A stretch of DNA of 64,000 nucleotides from CALOBA01 sp942491465 (lineage in GTDB: Bacteria > Pseudomonadota > Gammaproteobacteria > Chromatiales > Chromatiaceae): positions 1 to 64,000 of the forward strand of contig CALOBA010000050.1 of the NCBI GenBank assembly GCA_942491465.1, written 5' to 3'. The first letter of the stretch is position 1. Each line of letters opens with the position of its first letter. Position numbers and translations under genes: made by a program. This document shows positions 8,364 through 18,480 of the stretch, one piece after another. The notes beneath the pieces are model-generated. The model searched no databases and was not told the DNA's origin. It worked only from the letters and a program-made list of their open reading frames with translations.

Positions 8364-10843
8364 TGCCGGCACTCGCCGTGCTCGAGCCCGCCGCCGACGA
8401 GCCCGTTGCGAGCCGCATCGACGACCTGGCCGAGGCCCAACTCGACGCCCTTGCCACGGCGCTGGTGGAACAGCGCAGCCAATCGCATCGGCTGCTGCAT
8501 GCGCTGCTGAGCCAGGGCCGCGCCTTCCTGCTGGCGAGCGACATCGCCGATGTCCTGGCGGCGGCCTGCGCCGACGACCCGCGGCTGGCCGCCTCGGCGC
8601 TGGCTCTGGCCCTGCGCCAATGCCAGAAGGTCGCGCTGGACCATGCCTGGGTCTACCTGGCGCGGCGACATGGCCCCGGGTGCTGGGACTACCTGCGCAT
8701 CCACCTGGAGACCATGGACCTGCAGCCGGTGGACCCCGACAGCTACCTGGCGTTCAAGGAGCATCTGGTCGCCGGCCTGCCGGATGACCCCTTCGGTCCG
8801 CACATCGACCTGTCCCCATTCTTTCCGGTGCGCTCGGGCGAGGATGCCGACACGGCCATCGCCGACGGCGCCGAGCGCATGAACCGCGACCTGACCGCCC
8901 GGCTGTTCGACGCCGATGCCGACCCGGAGGGCGCCGGCCCGCAGCGGCTGTTGGAGTTCCTGCGCGGCCACCATTGCCGCGGCCGATCGCTGCTGGTCAG
9001 CTCGACCATCCGCAGCGTCCCGGCCCTGCGCGCCGCGCTGCGCAAGGCCATGATCCCGTTGCGCTCCCGCGCCAGCCATACCCCCTACGCCGAGCTGGAC
9101 GCGGAGCTGCGCGCGCTGGGGCTGGAGCCCGGCTGGGGTGCCGATGCCCTATCCGCCCGCGCGACCATCGAGCTTCTGCTGGACCTGCTGGAGGCACCGA
9201 CCCCGGAGACCCTGGCCGACCTGCTCGAGCGCCTGCCCACGCTGTTCTCCATCGCCGTCATCGCCCCCCAGGGCTGGCTCGGCCAGTCCAACGTGCTCGG
9301 CCGCCCGGACACCGGCGGGCGCGTGGTCTACATCCTCGATCAGGTGCGGGCGCTGGAGCAGGCGATGCGCCGGCGCCTGGCCGAGCAAGGCCTGTCGCCG
9401 GACCCGGAGATCCTGGTCCTGACCCGACTGATCCCGGACGCCCAAGGCACCAGCGCCGACCAGCCCAGCGAGCCCATCGCCGGCACCCGCCATGCACGCA
9501 TCCTGCGCATCCCGTTTCGCGACCGCGACGGCGAGATCCTGCCGCACTGGCTGCCGCGGTTCCAGGTCTGGCCGTCGCTGGAGGGCTTCGCCGTCGACAC
9601 CGAGCGCGCGCTGCTCGCCGAGCTCGGCGGCACCCCGGACCTGGTGATCGGCCACGGCGCCGACGGCGGCCTGGTGGCCACGCTGCTCGCGCGCCGCCTG
9701 GGCGTCGGCCACTGCCAGATCGGCCATGTGCTGGAGAAGTCCCGCTTCCTGTTCGCCGACCTCTACTGGCGCGACCACGAGCCCGCCCACCGCTTCTCCT
9801 GCCAGTTCACCGCCGACCTGATCGCGATGAACCGGGCCGACTTCATCGTCACCCACACCGCCCGCGAGATCGCCGGCAGCGCCGACAGCGTCGGTCAATA
9901 CGAGGGCTACCGCCAGTTCACACTGCCCGGCCTCTACCGGGTGGCCGCCGGCGTCGACATCCACGACCGCCGCTTCAACGTCGTCCCGCCCGGCATCGAT
10001 ACCGGCATCTTCTTCTCCCACCAGGACCGAGACCGGCGGCTGCTGCACCTGCACCAAGAGATCGCCGAACTCATCGACGGCGCCCCCCGCCCCGGCCAGT
10101 CCCGCGGCCGGTTCGCCGAGCCCGAGCGGGCGCTGCTGTTCAGCCTCGCCCCGCCGGAGCGGATCAAGAACCTCACCGGCCTGGTGGACTGGTACGGCCG
10201 CAGCCCGCGCCTGCGCGCGCGGGCGAACCTGCTCATCGTCGGCGGCCAGCTCGATGCCGCGGCCACCGACGATGCCGAGACCCGCGAGCAGGTCGCCCAC
10301 CTGCACGCCCTCATCGACCGCCACGGGCTCGATGGCCAAGTGCGCTGGCTCGGCCTGCAGCTGGAGCGCCCGCTCACCGGCGAGCTCTACCGGGTCGTCG
10401 CCGACCGCCGCGGCGCCTTCGTCCAGCCCGCCCTGTTCCAGGCCTTCGGCTTGACCATCATCGAGGCCATGGCCTGCGGCCTGCCGACCTTCGCCACCTG
10501 CTACGGCGGCGCCCCGGAGATCATCGCCGACGGCGTCACCGGCTTCCTGATCGACCCGGTCCACGGCGCCGACGCCGCCGAGCGCATGGCCGACTTCTTC
10601 GAGCGCTGCGCCGCCGATGCGGACCTGTGGAGGGGGATCTCGGAGGCCGCTGTCGCCGGCGTCGCCGAGCGCTACGACTGGACCCGCCACGCCGAGCGGC
10701 TGCTCGCCCTGGCCGGCGTCTACGGCTTCTGGAAGCCCATCATCGACCGCGACCGCCGCGAGCTGCGGGCGCATCTGGATGCGCTCTACGCCCTATTGCT
10801 GCGCCCGCGCATGGCGCAGTGCCGGCTTGCGACCGGGCGTTAG
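8363..10843 (+). CDS. Sucrose synthase
   Basis: GT4-family sucrose synthase, 826 residues, full length. It reversibly converts sucrose and a nucleoside diphosphate into nucleotide-sugar and fructose. The N-terminal regulatory region covers about residues 1-260. The GT-B catalytic part begins with QGWLGQSNVLGRPDTGGRVV and includes VLEKSRFLFADLYW, ERIKNLTGLVDWY and the acceptor/donor cleft FVQPALFQAFGLTIIEAMAC. In the family's E-X7-E motif the first Glu is replaced by Gln (residue 693; second Glu at 701), which is unusual and may affect donor handling. It is coupled to fructokinase upstream and converges with the exonuclease gene, leaving only 7 bases. Confidence 0.9.
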   Translation: MPALAVLEPAADEPVASRIDDLAEAQLDALATALVEQRSQSHRLLHALLSQGRAFLLASDIADVLAAACADDPRLAASALALALRQCQKVALDHAWVYLARRHGPGCWDYLRIHLETMDLQPVDPDSYLAFKEHLVAGLPDDPFGPHIDLSPFFPVRSGEDADTAIADGAERMNRDLTARLFDADADPEGAGPQRLLEFLRGHHCRGRSLLVSSTIRSVPALRAALRKAMIPLRSRASHTPYAELDAELRALGLEPGWGADALSARATIELLLDLLEAPTPETLADLLERLPTLFSIAVIAPQGWLGQSNVLGRPDTGGRVVYILDQVRALEQAMRRRLAEQGLSPDPEILVLTRLIPDAQGTSADQPSEPIAGTRHARILRIPFRDRDGEILPHWLPRFQVWPSLEGFAVDTERALLAELGGTPDLVIGHGADGGLVATLLARRLGVGHCQIGHVLEKSRFLFADLYWRDHEPAHRFSCQFTADLIAMNRADFIVTHTAREIAGSADSVGQYEGYRQFTLPGLYRVAAGVDIHDRRFNVVPPGIDTGIFFSHQDRDRRLLHLHQEIAELIDGAPRPGQSRGRFAEPERALLFSLAPPERIKNLTGLVDWYGRSPRLRARANLLIVGGQLDAAATDDAETREQVAHLHALIDRHGLDGQVRWLGLQLERPLTGELYRVVADRRGAFVQPALFQAFGLTIIEAMACGLPTFATCYGGAPEIIADGVTGFLIDPVHGADAAERMADFFERCAADADLWRGISEAAVAGVAERYDWTRHAERLLALAGVYGFWKPIIDRDRRELRAHLDALYALLLRPRMAQCRLATGR

Positions 10844-10850
10844 GCTCGCA

Positions 10851-11537
10851 CTACAGCAGCAGGTCGCGCAGCGCCACCCCGCGTCCGCCGTCGCCATGGG
10901 CGGCCTGGGCCAGAAACAGCTCGGCGGCGGCCAAGGCGTCGGACAGGGCATTGTGGGCACCGTAGCGCGGCAGGTTGTAGCGCTCGCCGAGTGCATGCAG
11001 ACGCAGATCCGAGCCCTTGTAGGGGACATGGCGGCGCTCCAAGGTGCGCCGGGCCAGGGCCTGGGTATCGATGGTCGGCACCAGCAGCCCCACACCGAAC
11101 AGCCGGCGGCAGGCGGCGCTGAGGAAGCGCTGCTCCACCCGCGCATGGTGGGCGATCATCACCCGACCGGCCAGCGCCTGCAACAGCTCGGCCAAGGCGC
11201 TCGGCAGGTGCCCGCCGGCGGCGGCCTGATCGTCGGTGATCTGGTGGATGACGGCGCTCTCGGCCGGGATCTCGCCGTGCACCCGCACCAGCCGATGGCG
11301 GGCCTCGCCGAGCTGGATGCGATCCCCGGTCAGGCCCACCCAGCCGAGGCTCAGGATCTGGTCCTTGCGCGGGTCGAGCCCGGTGGTCTCCAGATCGATG
11401 GCCAGCATCGGCACCTGGCGGTAGTCCAGGCGCGGGGGCGGGAACGGGACCGCGTAGAACTCGCGCAGCGGGCCGGGATCAAGCATGCGCTGGAGGCGGC
11501 GGCGGCGCCAATCGAGGAATAGGCCGGGCATGGTCAT
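10851..11537 (-). CDS. DEDDh 3'-5' exonuclease (DnaQ-like)
   Basis: Exonuclease of the DnaQ/RNase T superfamily, about 228 residues. Exo I is AIDLETTGLDP, with Asp and Glu metal ligands. Exo II lies in VMIAHHARVEQRFL, and Exo III is HNALSDALAAAELFL, giving the DEDDh pattern. The N-terminal 45 residues before the nuclease fold are basic (DWRRRRLQRML). Stand-alone members of this family act in DNA repair or in degrading small nucleic acids; the exact substrate cannot be read from sequence. The start at 11537 (MTMPGLF) is chosen because the longer frame lacks plausible coding character. It converges with sucrose synthase. Confidence 0.8.
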   Translation of the reverse strand: MTMPGLFLDWRRRRLQRMLDPGPLREFYAVPFPPPRLDYRQVPMLAIDLETTGLDPRKDQILSLGWVGLTGDRIQLGEARHRLVRVHGEIPAESAVIHQITDDQAAAGGHLPSALAELLQALAGRVMIAHHARVEQRFLSAACRRLFGVGLLVPTIDTQALARRTLERRHVPYKGSDLRLHALGERYNLPRYGAHNALSDALAAAELFLAQAAHGDGGRGVALRDLLL

Positions 11538-11779
11538 TGGAACTGCTGGGGGCTTGGATAGTCGCGGGCTAGCGCAGGACGCGACGGCCCGGTGAGGACC
11601 ACCTGCCGGTGCGGGATGCAGCGCCGCGGCGGCCATGGCCGCGACGCCTGCGCGACGTTAGCATGAAACCCGTCGCCGCGGCCAAGCGGCTGCTGTAGAC
11701 TCAGGGCGTTCGCCGCCTGCCTGCAGTCCCCCGCGAATCGCCCTATTTCGCCGCAATCCGCACCGGAGCGAAGCCACCC

Positions 11780-12676
11780 ATGCACCAGCACCGCCGCCCG
11801 TTACGCCGCCTCGCCCTCCTCTGCGTCATGTTCGCGGGACCTGCCCTCGCCGCCGACCCCGCCCCCGAGGGCACCCGCCCCCTGTGGGAACTCGGCGTCG
11901 GTGCCGCCGGCTACTACAAGCCGAACTATCCGGGCTCGGATGTGCAATCCGGCCTGGCCATCGCGTTCCCTTACTTCATCTATCGCGGCAAGTGGCTGCG
12001 GATCGATCGCAGCCTGCAGGGCATCCTGCTGGAGACCGATCGGCTCAAGCTCAGCCTCACCGCCGGCGGCACCGCCCTGGTGGACAACGAAGAAAGCGAT
12101 GCCCGCGACGGCATGCCGGACCTGGACCGGACCGTCTCCATCGGCCCCGACCTCAGCGTGCTGCTCAGCAACCCGGCGAACAGCAACAGCCTCTGGGGAC
12201 GCTTGGCGGTCTCCACCGCCTACAGCTACGACACCGACAACTGGACCTTCAAGCAGCGCGGCTGGGTGGCCAATGCCCGGCTGCGCTACCAGCGCCCGCT
12301 GCTCGGCGAGCGCCTGCGCCTGAGCACCCAGATCGGCGCGCGCTTCGCCGATTCCGCCAACAACGGCTACTTCTACAACGTCTCCCCCACCTATGCCCGG
12401 CCCGGGCGCTCGGTCTACGACGCCGACGGCGGCTACGCCGGGGCAGAGCTCGCCCTCGGCCTGGACGGGCGCTGGCGGCGCCTGCGCTGGTCGCTGTACG
12501 GGGCCTATCAGAACCTCGACGGCACCGTCTTCGCCAATAGCCCGCTGGTGAGTTCCGACCACAACTTCAGCGTCGGCGCCAGCATCGCCTGGGTGTTCCT
12601 GCAGAGCAAGCAACGGGTAACGCCAAAGAACAGCAGCCCCGGCGAGCAGTTCGAGACACCGATACTCGGGTTCTGA
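11780..12676 (+). CDS. MipA/OmpV family outer-membrane protein
   Basis: Outer-membrane beta-barrel protein, 298 residues. A clear Sec signal ends at PALA-ADPAP. The mature part begins with WELGVGAAGYYKPNYPGSDVQ, the hallmark start of MipA/OmpV proteins, and continues with alternating amphipathic strands (FPYFIYRGKWLRID, LSVGASIAWVF type). The last residue is Phe, as expected for assembly by the BAM complex. In other bacteria MipA scaffolds murein enzymes and OmpV is a porin-like antigen; the role here is not settled. It stands alone between the exonuclease and the ATPase module. Confidence 0.8.
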   Translation: MHQHRRPLRRLALLCVMFAGPALAADPAPEGTRPLWELGVGAAGYYKPNYPGSDVQSGLAIAFPYFIYRGKWLRIDRSLQGILLETDRLKLSLTAGGTALVDNEESDARDGMPDLDRTVSIGPDLSVLLSNPANSNSLWGRLAVSTAYSYDTDNWTFKQRGWVANARLRYQRPLLGERLRLSTQIGARFADSANNGYFYNVSPTYARPGRSVYDADGGYAGAELALGLDGRWRRLRWSLYGAYQNLDGTVFANSPLVSSDHNFSVGASIAWVFLQSKQRVTPKNSSPGEQFETPILGF

Positions 12677-12841
12677 TTTGAAGCGCCGGGACGACGAGGC
12701 CGCAATTATTCTATCGATCCACGAGATAGAAAGATTGCAGGCCAACGAATACTTGCCCAGTCTCTTCCGAGTGCCGCGCTTGGGGGGGGGCGCCATCACC
12801 GCGTCAAGCCTTCACGTTGCCCACCGCCTTAATCGGCGCTA

Positions 12842-12878
12842 TATTTGACGTACGTTACTATCGATACGCGTCAAAATA
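12842..12878. promoter_or_regulatory. Inverted repeat upstream of the truncated ATPase gene
   Basis: TATTTGACG (12842-12850) and CGTCAAAATA (12869-12878) form an inverted repeat with an 18-base centre. It is followed by AGGAG and ATGAAGGCA at 12893. This arrangement of operator, ribosome site and a start reading MKA resembles the front of an antitoxin-type gene. The ATG frame soon loses coding character, while the ATPase frame opens 3 bases away. I infer that a deletion joined a foreign promoter to the truncated ATPase gene. Confidence 0.4.
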
Positions 12879-12891
12879 GTCAGGAGTCCGC

Positions 12892-13710
12892 GATGAAGGC
12901 AAATTGGACCTGCTGCGCGCGATGCGCCAGACCCATGCCGATGTGCGCCTGGTCTACACCGGCTCCATCGGTCTGCACCACGTATTGAGCAGCCTGCGCG
13001 AGGAGGGCTATGCCAACTCGCCGCTGAACGATATGCGCACGGTGGAGGTGCCGCCGCTGGATCGCACCGATGCGACGCGACTCGCCGAAGCCCTGCTGCA
13101 CGGCGAGGGGCTGCTGACCGGCGCTGGCGATCGGGGCGCCGATCCGAAACCGGATCAGACACCGGATCAGGACTCAGCACCCGTCGCCGAGCGCATCGCG
13201 GAGCTGGTCGACCAAGTCCCCTATTACATCCATCATGTGATCGCCAGCCTGGCCGATGCGGGCCGGGCCGCGACACCCGCCGCGGTCGATGCCATGGTCG
13301 CCCACGGCCTGACCGAGCCCCAGGACCCCTGGCACCTGGAGCACTATCGCGCCCGGCTCCCCGATTACTACCAGGCCCGCGCCGGCATCGCCCGCACGCT
13401 GTTGACGATCCTGGCCGAGACCCAGCCGCTGGGGCTGGACGACCTGCACGAGCGCCTGCGCACCGACTGCCGCCCGGACAACGACCGTGCCCGCGCCCTG
13501 GTCGAGGGCGACCGCGAAGCGCTGCGCGCCCTGGTCAAGCTGATGCAGCGCGATCACTATCTGGCGCAGCAGCCCGACGGCGGCTACCGGTTCCGCTTCG
13601 ATCTGATCCGCCGCTGGTGGCGCCTGGACCTGGGGCTGGGCCCGGACCCTGACCCGGACCTGAACCCGGACCCTGAGCTCAACCCGGACCTGGACAGGGC
13701 ATCGCTCTGA
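12892..13710 (+). pseudogene. P-loop ATPase C-terminal half (5'-truncated)
   Basis: About 270 residues from the C-terminal half of an AAA/STAND-like ATPase. LVYTGSIGLHHVLSSLREEG resembles the sensor region of archaeal-type AAA ATPases, and the end is a winged-helix segment (LTILAETQPLGLDDLHERLR, then FRFDLIRRWWRLD). There is no P-loop: the frame opens only 4 codons before a stop at 12877. It overlaps the next ATPase gene (TGATGG), so both were probably one unit. The tail is a run of Asp-Pro pairs (DPDPDLNPDPELNPD). It is probably a broken half of a two-ATPase system. Confidence 0.5.
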
Positions 13711-16700
13711 TGGCCGGCTTCCACTCCAGCTTCACCCCCAGCCTCAGCGACCCCGAGACCCTGGAGGCCCTGTTCGTCGCCCGCGAAGCCCTGGCCGGCC
13801 GGCTGCTGGAGGGCATCCGCGAGAGCGCCACCACCGCCAACAAGCAGCAGCGCCTGCTGATCGGCCCGCGCGGCATCGGCAAGACCCATCTGATCGCGCT
13901 GCTCTACCACCGGGTGCGCGCCGACCCGGAGCTGCGCGCGCGGCTGCGGGTCGCCTGGCTGCCGGAGGACCCCTACATCGCCGGCTACGGCACGCTGCTG
14001 GCGCTGATCCTGCGCAAGCTGCGCCAAGACGAGGACGGCCTGGAGCGGCTCGACGAGCGCCTGGATCAGGTGCTTGACCTCGCCGACACCCAGGCCCAAG
14101 AGGCCGCCCTGGAGGGGCTGCTGCTCGACGGCCTGGACGGTCGCAGCCTGCTGCTGATCGCCGAGAACCTGGACGACCTGCTCGCCGCGCTCAAGGACGA
14201 GGGCCAGAAGAAGCTGCGCGCCCTGATCCAGAACTCGGGCCGGATCAGCATCCTGGCCACCAGCACCAGCCTGACCGATGCCCTGACCGAGCGCAAAAAG
14301 ACCTTCTACGGCTTCTTCCGCACCCAGACCATCGAGCCCTTCGGCGTCGAGGAGGCCGCGGCGCTGCTCGCCCGGCTGGCCCACTATGCCGGCGACCCGG
14401 ACCTGGCCGATGCCATCTGGAGCCCGATGGGCCTGGCGCGGGTGCGCGCCGTGCACTACCTGGCCGGCGGCAACCCGCGCGTCTATGCCGTGTTCTACGA
14501 CTTTCTGACCCGCGAGTCCCTGGACGATCTGGTCACCCCCTTCATGAAGCTGATGGACGAGCTGACCCCCTACTACCAGGCGCGCATGAGCCGGCTCGCC
14601 CCGCTGCAGCGCAGCATCCTCGACGGGCTGCGGCAACTGCGCAGCGCCGTCCCGGTCAAGGCCATCGCCCGCCACGTCATGGCCAGCTCCCAGACCGTCT
14701 CCACCCAGCTCGCCAAGCTGGTGGAGCTGGGCTACGTGATCCAGGCCGACTCCATCGGCCGCTCCAACTACTACGAACTGCGCGAGCCGCTGATGCGCCT
14801 GTGCCTGGAGGTGAAGGAGCAGCGCGGTCGCACCGTGGCCCTGTTCATCGAGTTCCTGCGGGTCTGGTACTCGCGGGCCGAACTCGACCGGCTGGCGGGG
14901 GACGGCGACCTCGGGGCCCTGGAGGGCGCGCATCTGCGGGAGGCCGCGGCCCTGGCGGCCACCGGCGATGATCCGCTGCGCTCGGTCTTCGAGCGAGGCT
15001 ACTGGGACCATGTTTCCGCCGGGGATTACGAGCACGCGCTGGCCGAAATCGACTGCGCCATCGCGCGGGACCCAAACGACAAGGCCTGTTGGCTGCGCAA
15101 GGCGGATTGCCTGAAGCAGCTCGGACGCCCGGCCGAGGAACAACTCGCCTGTTGGGGGCGGGTGACGGAGATCGATCCGGAGGATGCCTTGGGCTGGAAC
15201 CAGCAGAATGTGATCCTGTCCCGGCTCGGTCGCTTTGAGGAGGCCCTTGCGGCATCGGCGAAGGCGCTGGCGCTCGAACCGACAGGGCCGGTGTACAACC
15301 GAAACTATGGCTGGGCGCTGAAGCGGTTGGGGCGACATGCCGAGGCCAGGGAGTACTTCCAGAAGGCGATGGACTTGGCGGGCGAGCCGAAGACCGCCGA
15401 CGATTGGCATCAGCGCGGGAACGATCTTTGGTCTATGGACCGACCTGATGCGGCGCTGCACGCCTACGGCAAGGCGCTGGAATTGGAGCCGCGCCGCATC
15501 GCGGCTTGGAACCACCTGTTTGGCCTGCTCCAGCAGCAGGGGCGTCACCGACGCTTCCATCGCATGGCCGAGCGTATGGCGGCGCTGCTGCCGGAGGAGG
15601 CGCGACTCCAGTCGTATCTTGGAACCGCGAAGCACGATCTCGGCGACTTCGAAGGCGCGCTGGCGTGCTACGAACGCGCGGCTGACATCGGCCCGCAGCT
15701 TGATGCCGACGGAACGCCGGTCAGCCTGTGGCGCGCCATGGTTCTAGGGTACCTGGGGCGGCACGCGGAGGCCCTGCGACTCCTAGATGAGCCGCAACCT
15801 CACTACGCTGCGGAGCAGGAGTTCCGGCGGTTCTTGGTCCGCGCCGACACCCTGATGTGGCTGGATCGCCGCGACGAGGGGATCAATGCGCTGGACCAAC
15901 TGCTGGCACGCTCCCAACCATCGCTCCTGTCCGGAAACAACTTGGGGACCATTTCATCGCTGATCCTGCGCTCCCCCAACCCCCAGGTCTGGCGTCCATT
16001 CATCGCCACCTGGCTCGACCTGTTCGCCCGACACGGTCGGCTCACCGAGCTGGGCGATGCGTTGGTCCAGAGCATCCGCCGGTTCGCCGTCGACTGGCTC
16101 ACGGACCCCACCGCCCGCGCCTGGCTGAAGACCTGGCAGGACCTGGCCGGCGACCGCGAGGAGCTGGCCCTGCCGCTGCGTCTGCTCGCCGTCGGCGTCG
16201 ACTACAAGGCCAGCCGCGACCCCCGCGCATTGCTCGATCTGCCCCGCGAAGAGCGCGGCCTGCTGGAGCCCTGGCTGACCAATCTCTTCAACGACGAGCC
16301 CGACGAGATCGACCGCGAAATGGAGGCCCTGCTCCAGCGGGTCGAGTCCAGGCTGCTCCGCGAACAGCAGGCCGCCCGCGTCCGCGCCCGCTGGAGCGCG
16401 CCTGCACCGAACCCCGAGCAGATCGATCTCGCGGCCCTGCTTACCGACTACGGCAGCCCACCGCGACCCGCGCCGCAACGCTTGCTGCCGGGCCAATGGC
16501 AGGGCCTCAGCGCCGCGGACGCGCAGGCCCTGCTGCGGCGCCTCGCCCAGGGCAGCGACAACGGCGCCCGTGCCCTGTCGCGCCCGAGCCTGCGCGTGTC
16601 GCTGATCGAGCAGCGGGGGCTCAGCTTCAGCGACGCGATGCTGGTGCAGGTCCATCTGACCGAAGACCGCCTCGAAGACCGCCGGCCCGGCGCACTCGAC

Positions 16701-17182
16701 CTGCTGGTCACGCCCGAACGGGTGCTGCTGCTCGACGGGCTGAGTCAGACGCTCCACACAGCTGTCGCCGACGGCCTGATCCGCCTCGACAACCCCACCG
16801 CCCAGTCCGACTACACCCGCTTCTTCTGCAGCATCCTGCGAGCCGAGGAGGGCCGCTTCCAGATCATCGACCGCCCGGCCGATCTCCCCCCCGACGCCGC
16901 CGAAGACCTGCCCGACGCCAACCGCATCCAACCCTGGCGCCTGCGACGCAACGACGACGCCGGGAGCCCCCGCTATACCGGCGCGATCCATCTACGGCAA
17001 GACGCTCTTCCAGGCAACATTGGCGTTGACCCCGGAGACTGGGCATGTGGAGATGCCCGAAGAGGCCACCATCGCCACCGACCTCCCGATCCCCCGGACC
17101 CGACGGCCCCATCCGCTGGCGGCCCCCCGACCGGCGCTTCATCGCGGCGCGACCGGAAGCTGGAGCCGTCACCGGTGCGCCA
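13710..17182 (+). CDS. AAA ATPase with winged helix and TPR repeats; 3' end disturbed
   Basis: Large multidomain protein, about 1,150 residues to the array edge. Residues 1-300 are an AAA domain with P-loop GPRGIGKTH (52-60) and Walker-B-like LLLIAENLDDLL. A winged helix follows at about 300-370 (AIARHVMASSQTVSTQLAKL). TPR repeats cover about 430-700 (ALAEIDCAIARDPNDKACWL and others). The C-terminal region, which includes SDYTRFFCSILRAEEGRFQI, I do not recognise. Frames shift near 16985 and 17095, each fitting one extra C. No native stop is seen before the 83-bp repeat array, so the reading frame runs into it. The architecture suggests a regulatory or defence ATPase, but that is inference. 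Confidence 0.65.
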
Positions 17183-18480
17183 AGCGGCGAGACGCCGCTG
17201 CTCCCACTCCCCGGAGCGGGGGCGTCCCGCCCCCGACCACCAGCGGCCCACCGGCGCGCCCCATCAGCGGCGAGACGCCGCTGCTCCCCGGAGCGGGGGG
17301 CGTCCCGCCCCCGACCCCCAACGGCCCACCGGCGCGCCCCATCAGCGGCGAGACGCCGCTGCTCCCACTCCCCGGAGCGGGGGCGTCCCGCCCCCGACCA
17401 CCAGCGGCCCACCGGCGCGCCCCATCAGCGGCGAGACGCCGCTGCTCCCATTCCCCGGAGCGGGGGCGTCCCGCCCCCGACCACCAGCGGCCCACCGGCG
17501 CGCCCCATCAGCGGCGAGACGCCGCTGCTCCCACTCCCCGGAGCGGGGGCGTCCCGCCCCCGACCACCAGCGGCCCACCGGCGCGCCCAATCAGCGGCGA
17601 GACGCCGCTGCTCCCACTCCCCGGAGCGGGGGCGTCCCGCCCCCGACCACCAGCGGCCCACCGGCGCGCCCCATCAGCGGCGAGACGCCGCTGCTCCCAT
17701 TCCCCGGAGCGGGGGCGTCCCGCCCCCGACCACCAGCGGCCCACCGGCGCGCCCCATCAGCGGCGAGACGCCGCTGCTCCCACTCCCCGGAGCGGGGGCG
17801 TCCCGCCCCCGACCACCAGCGGCCCACCGGCGCGCCCCATCAGCGGCGAGACGCCGCTGCTCCCATTCCCCGGAGGGGGGGGCGTCCCGCCCCCGACCAC
17901 CAGCGGCCCACCGGCGCGCCCAATCAGCGGCGAGACGCCGCTGCTCCCACTCCCCGGAGCGGGGGCGTCCCGCCCCCGACCACCAACGGCCCACCGGCGC
18001 ACCCCATCAGCGGCGTGACGCCGCTGCTCCCACTCCCCGGAGCGGGGGCGTCCCGCCCCCGACCACCAGCGGCCCACCGGCGCGCCCAATCATCGGCGAG
18101 AAGCCGCTGCTCCAACAGCACCGAGCGGGGGCGTCCCGCCCCCGACCAGCGGCCCACCGGCGCGCCCCATCAGCGGCGAGACGCCGCTGCTCCCCCCGGA
18201 GCGGGGGCGTCCCGCCCCCGACCACCAGCGGCCCACCGGCGCGCCCAATCAGCGGCGAGACGCCGCTGCTCCCACTCCCGGAGCGGGGGCGTCCCGCCCC
18301 CGACCACCAGCGGCCCACCGGCGCGCCCCATCAGCGGCGAGACGCCGCTGCTCCCACTCCCCGGAGCGGGGGCGTCCCGCCCCCGACCACCAGCGGCCCA
18401 CCGGCGCGCCCCATCAGCGGCGAGACGCCGCTGCTCCCATTCCCCGGAGCGGGGGCGTCCCGCCCCCGACCACCAGCGGC
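17183..18480. repeat. 83-bp tandem array of REP-like hairpin pairs, about 15.6 copies
   Basis: Sixteen occurrences of the CGCCGCTGCTCC word recur at a strict 83-base step, with a few units shortened. Each unit holds two hairpins: AGCGGCG-AGA-CGCCGCT and CGGGGGCG-TCC-CGCCCCCG. Between them lie constant words (CCACCAGCGGCCCACCGG). Single-base differences mark individual units, for example CCCATCAG versus CCAATCAG and variant copies near 18014 and 18097. Because 83 is not a multiple of 3, all frames stay open in the plus direction, producing long spurious Pro-rich frames. The same CGGGGGCG hairpin also occurs singly near 58370 and 58780. Confidence 0.95.

Noticed and set aside
8974..10965. Large Pro/Arg-rich frame over sucrose synthase
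   Set aside because: It is a shadow frame of the sucrose synthase gene, which has all family motifs.
17183..18480. CRISPR array
   Set aside because: The whole 83-base unit repeats; there are no unique spacers of constant size between short repeats, and no cas genes are nearby.
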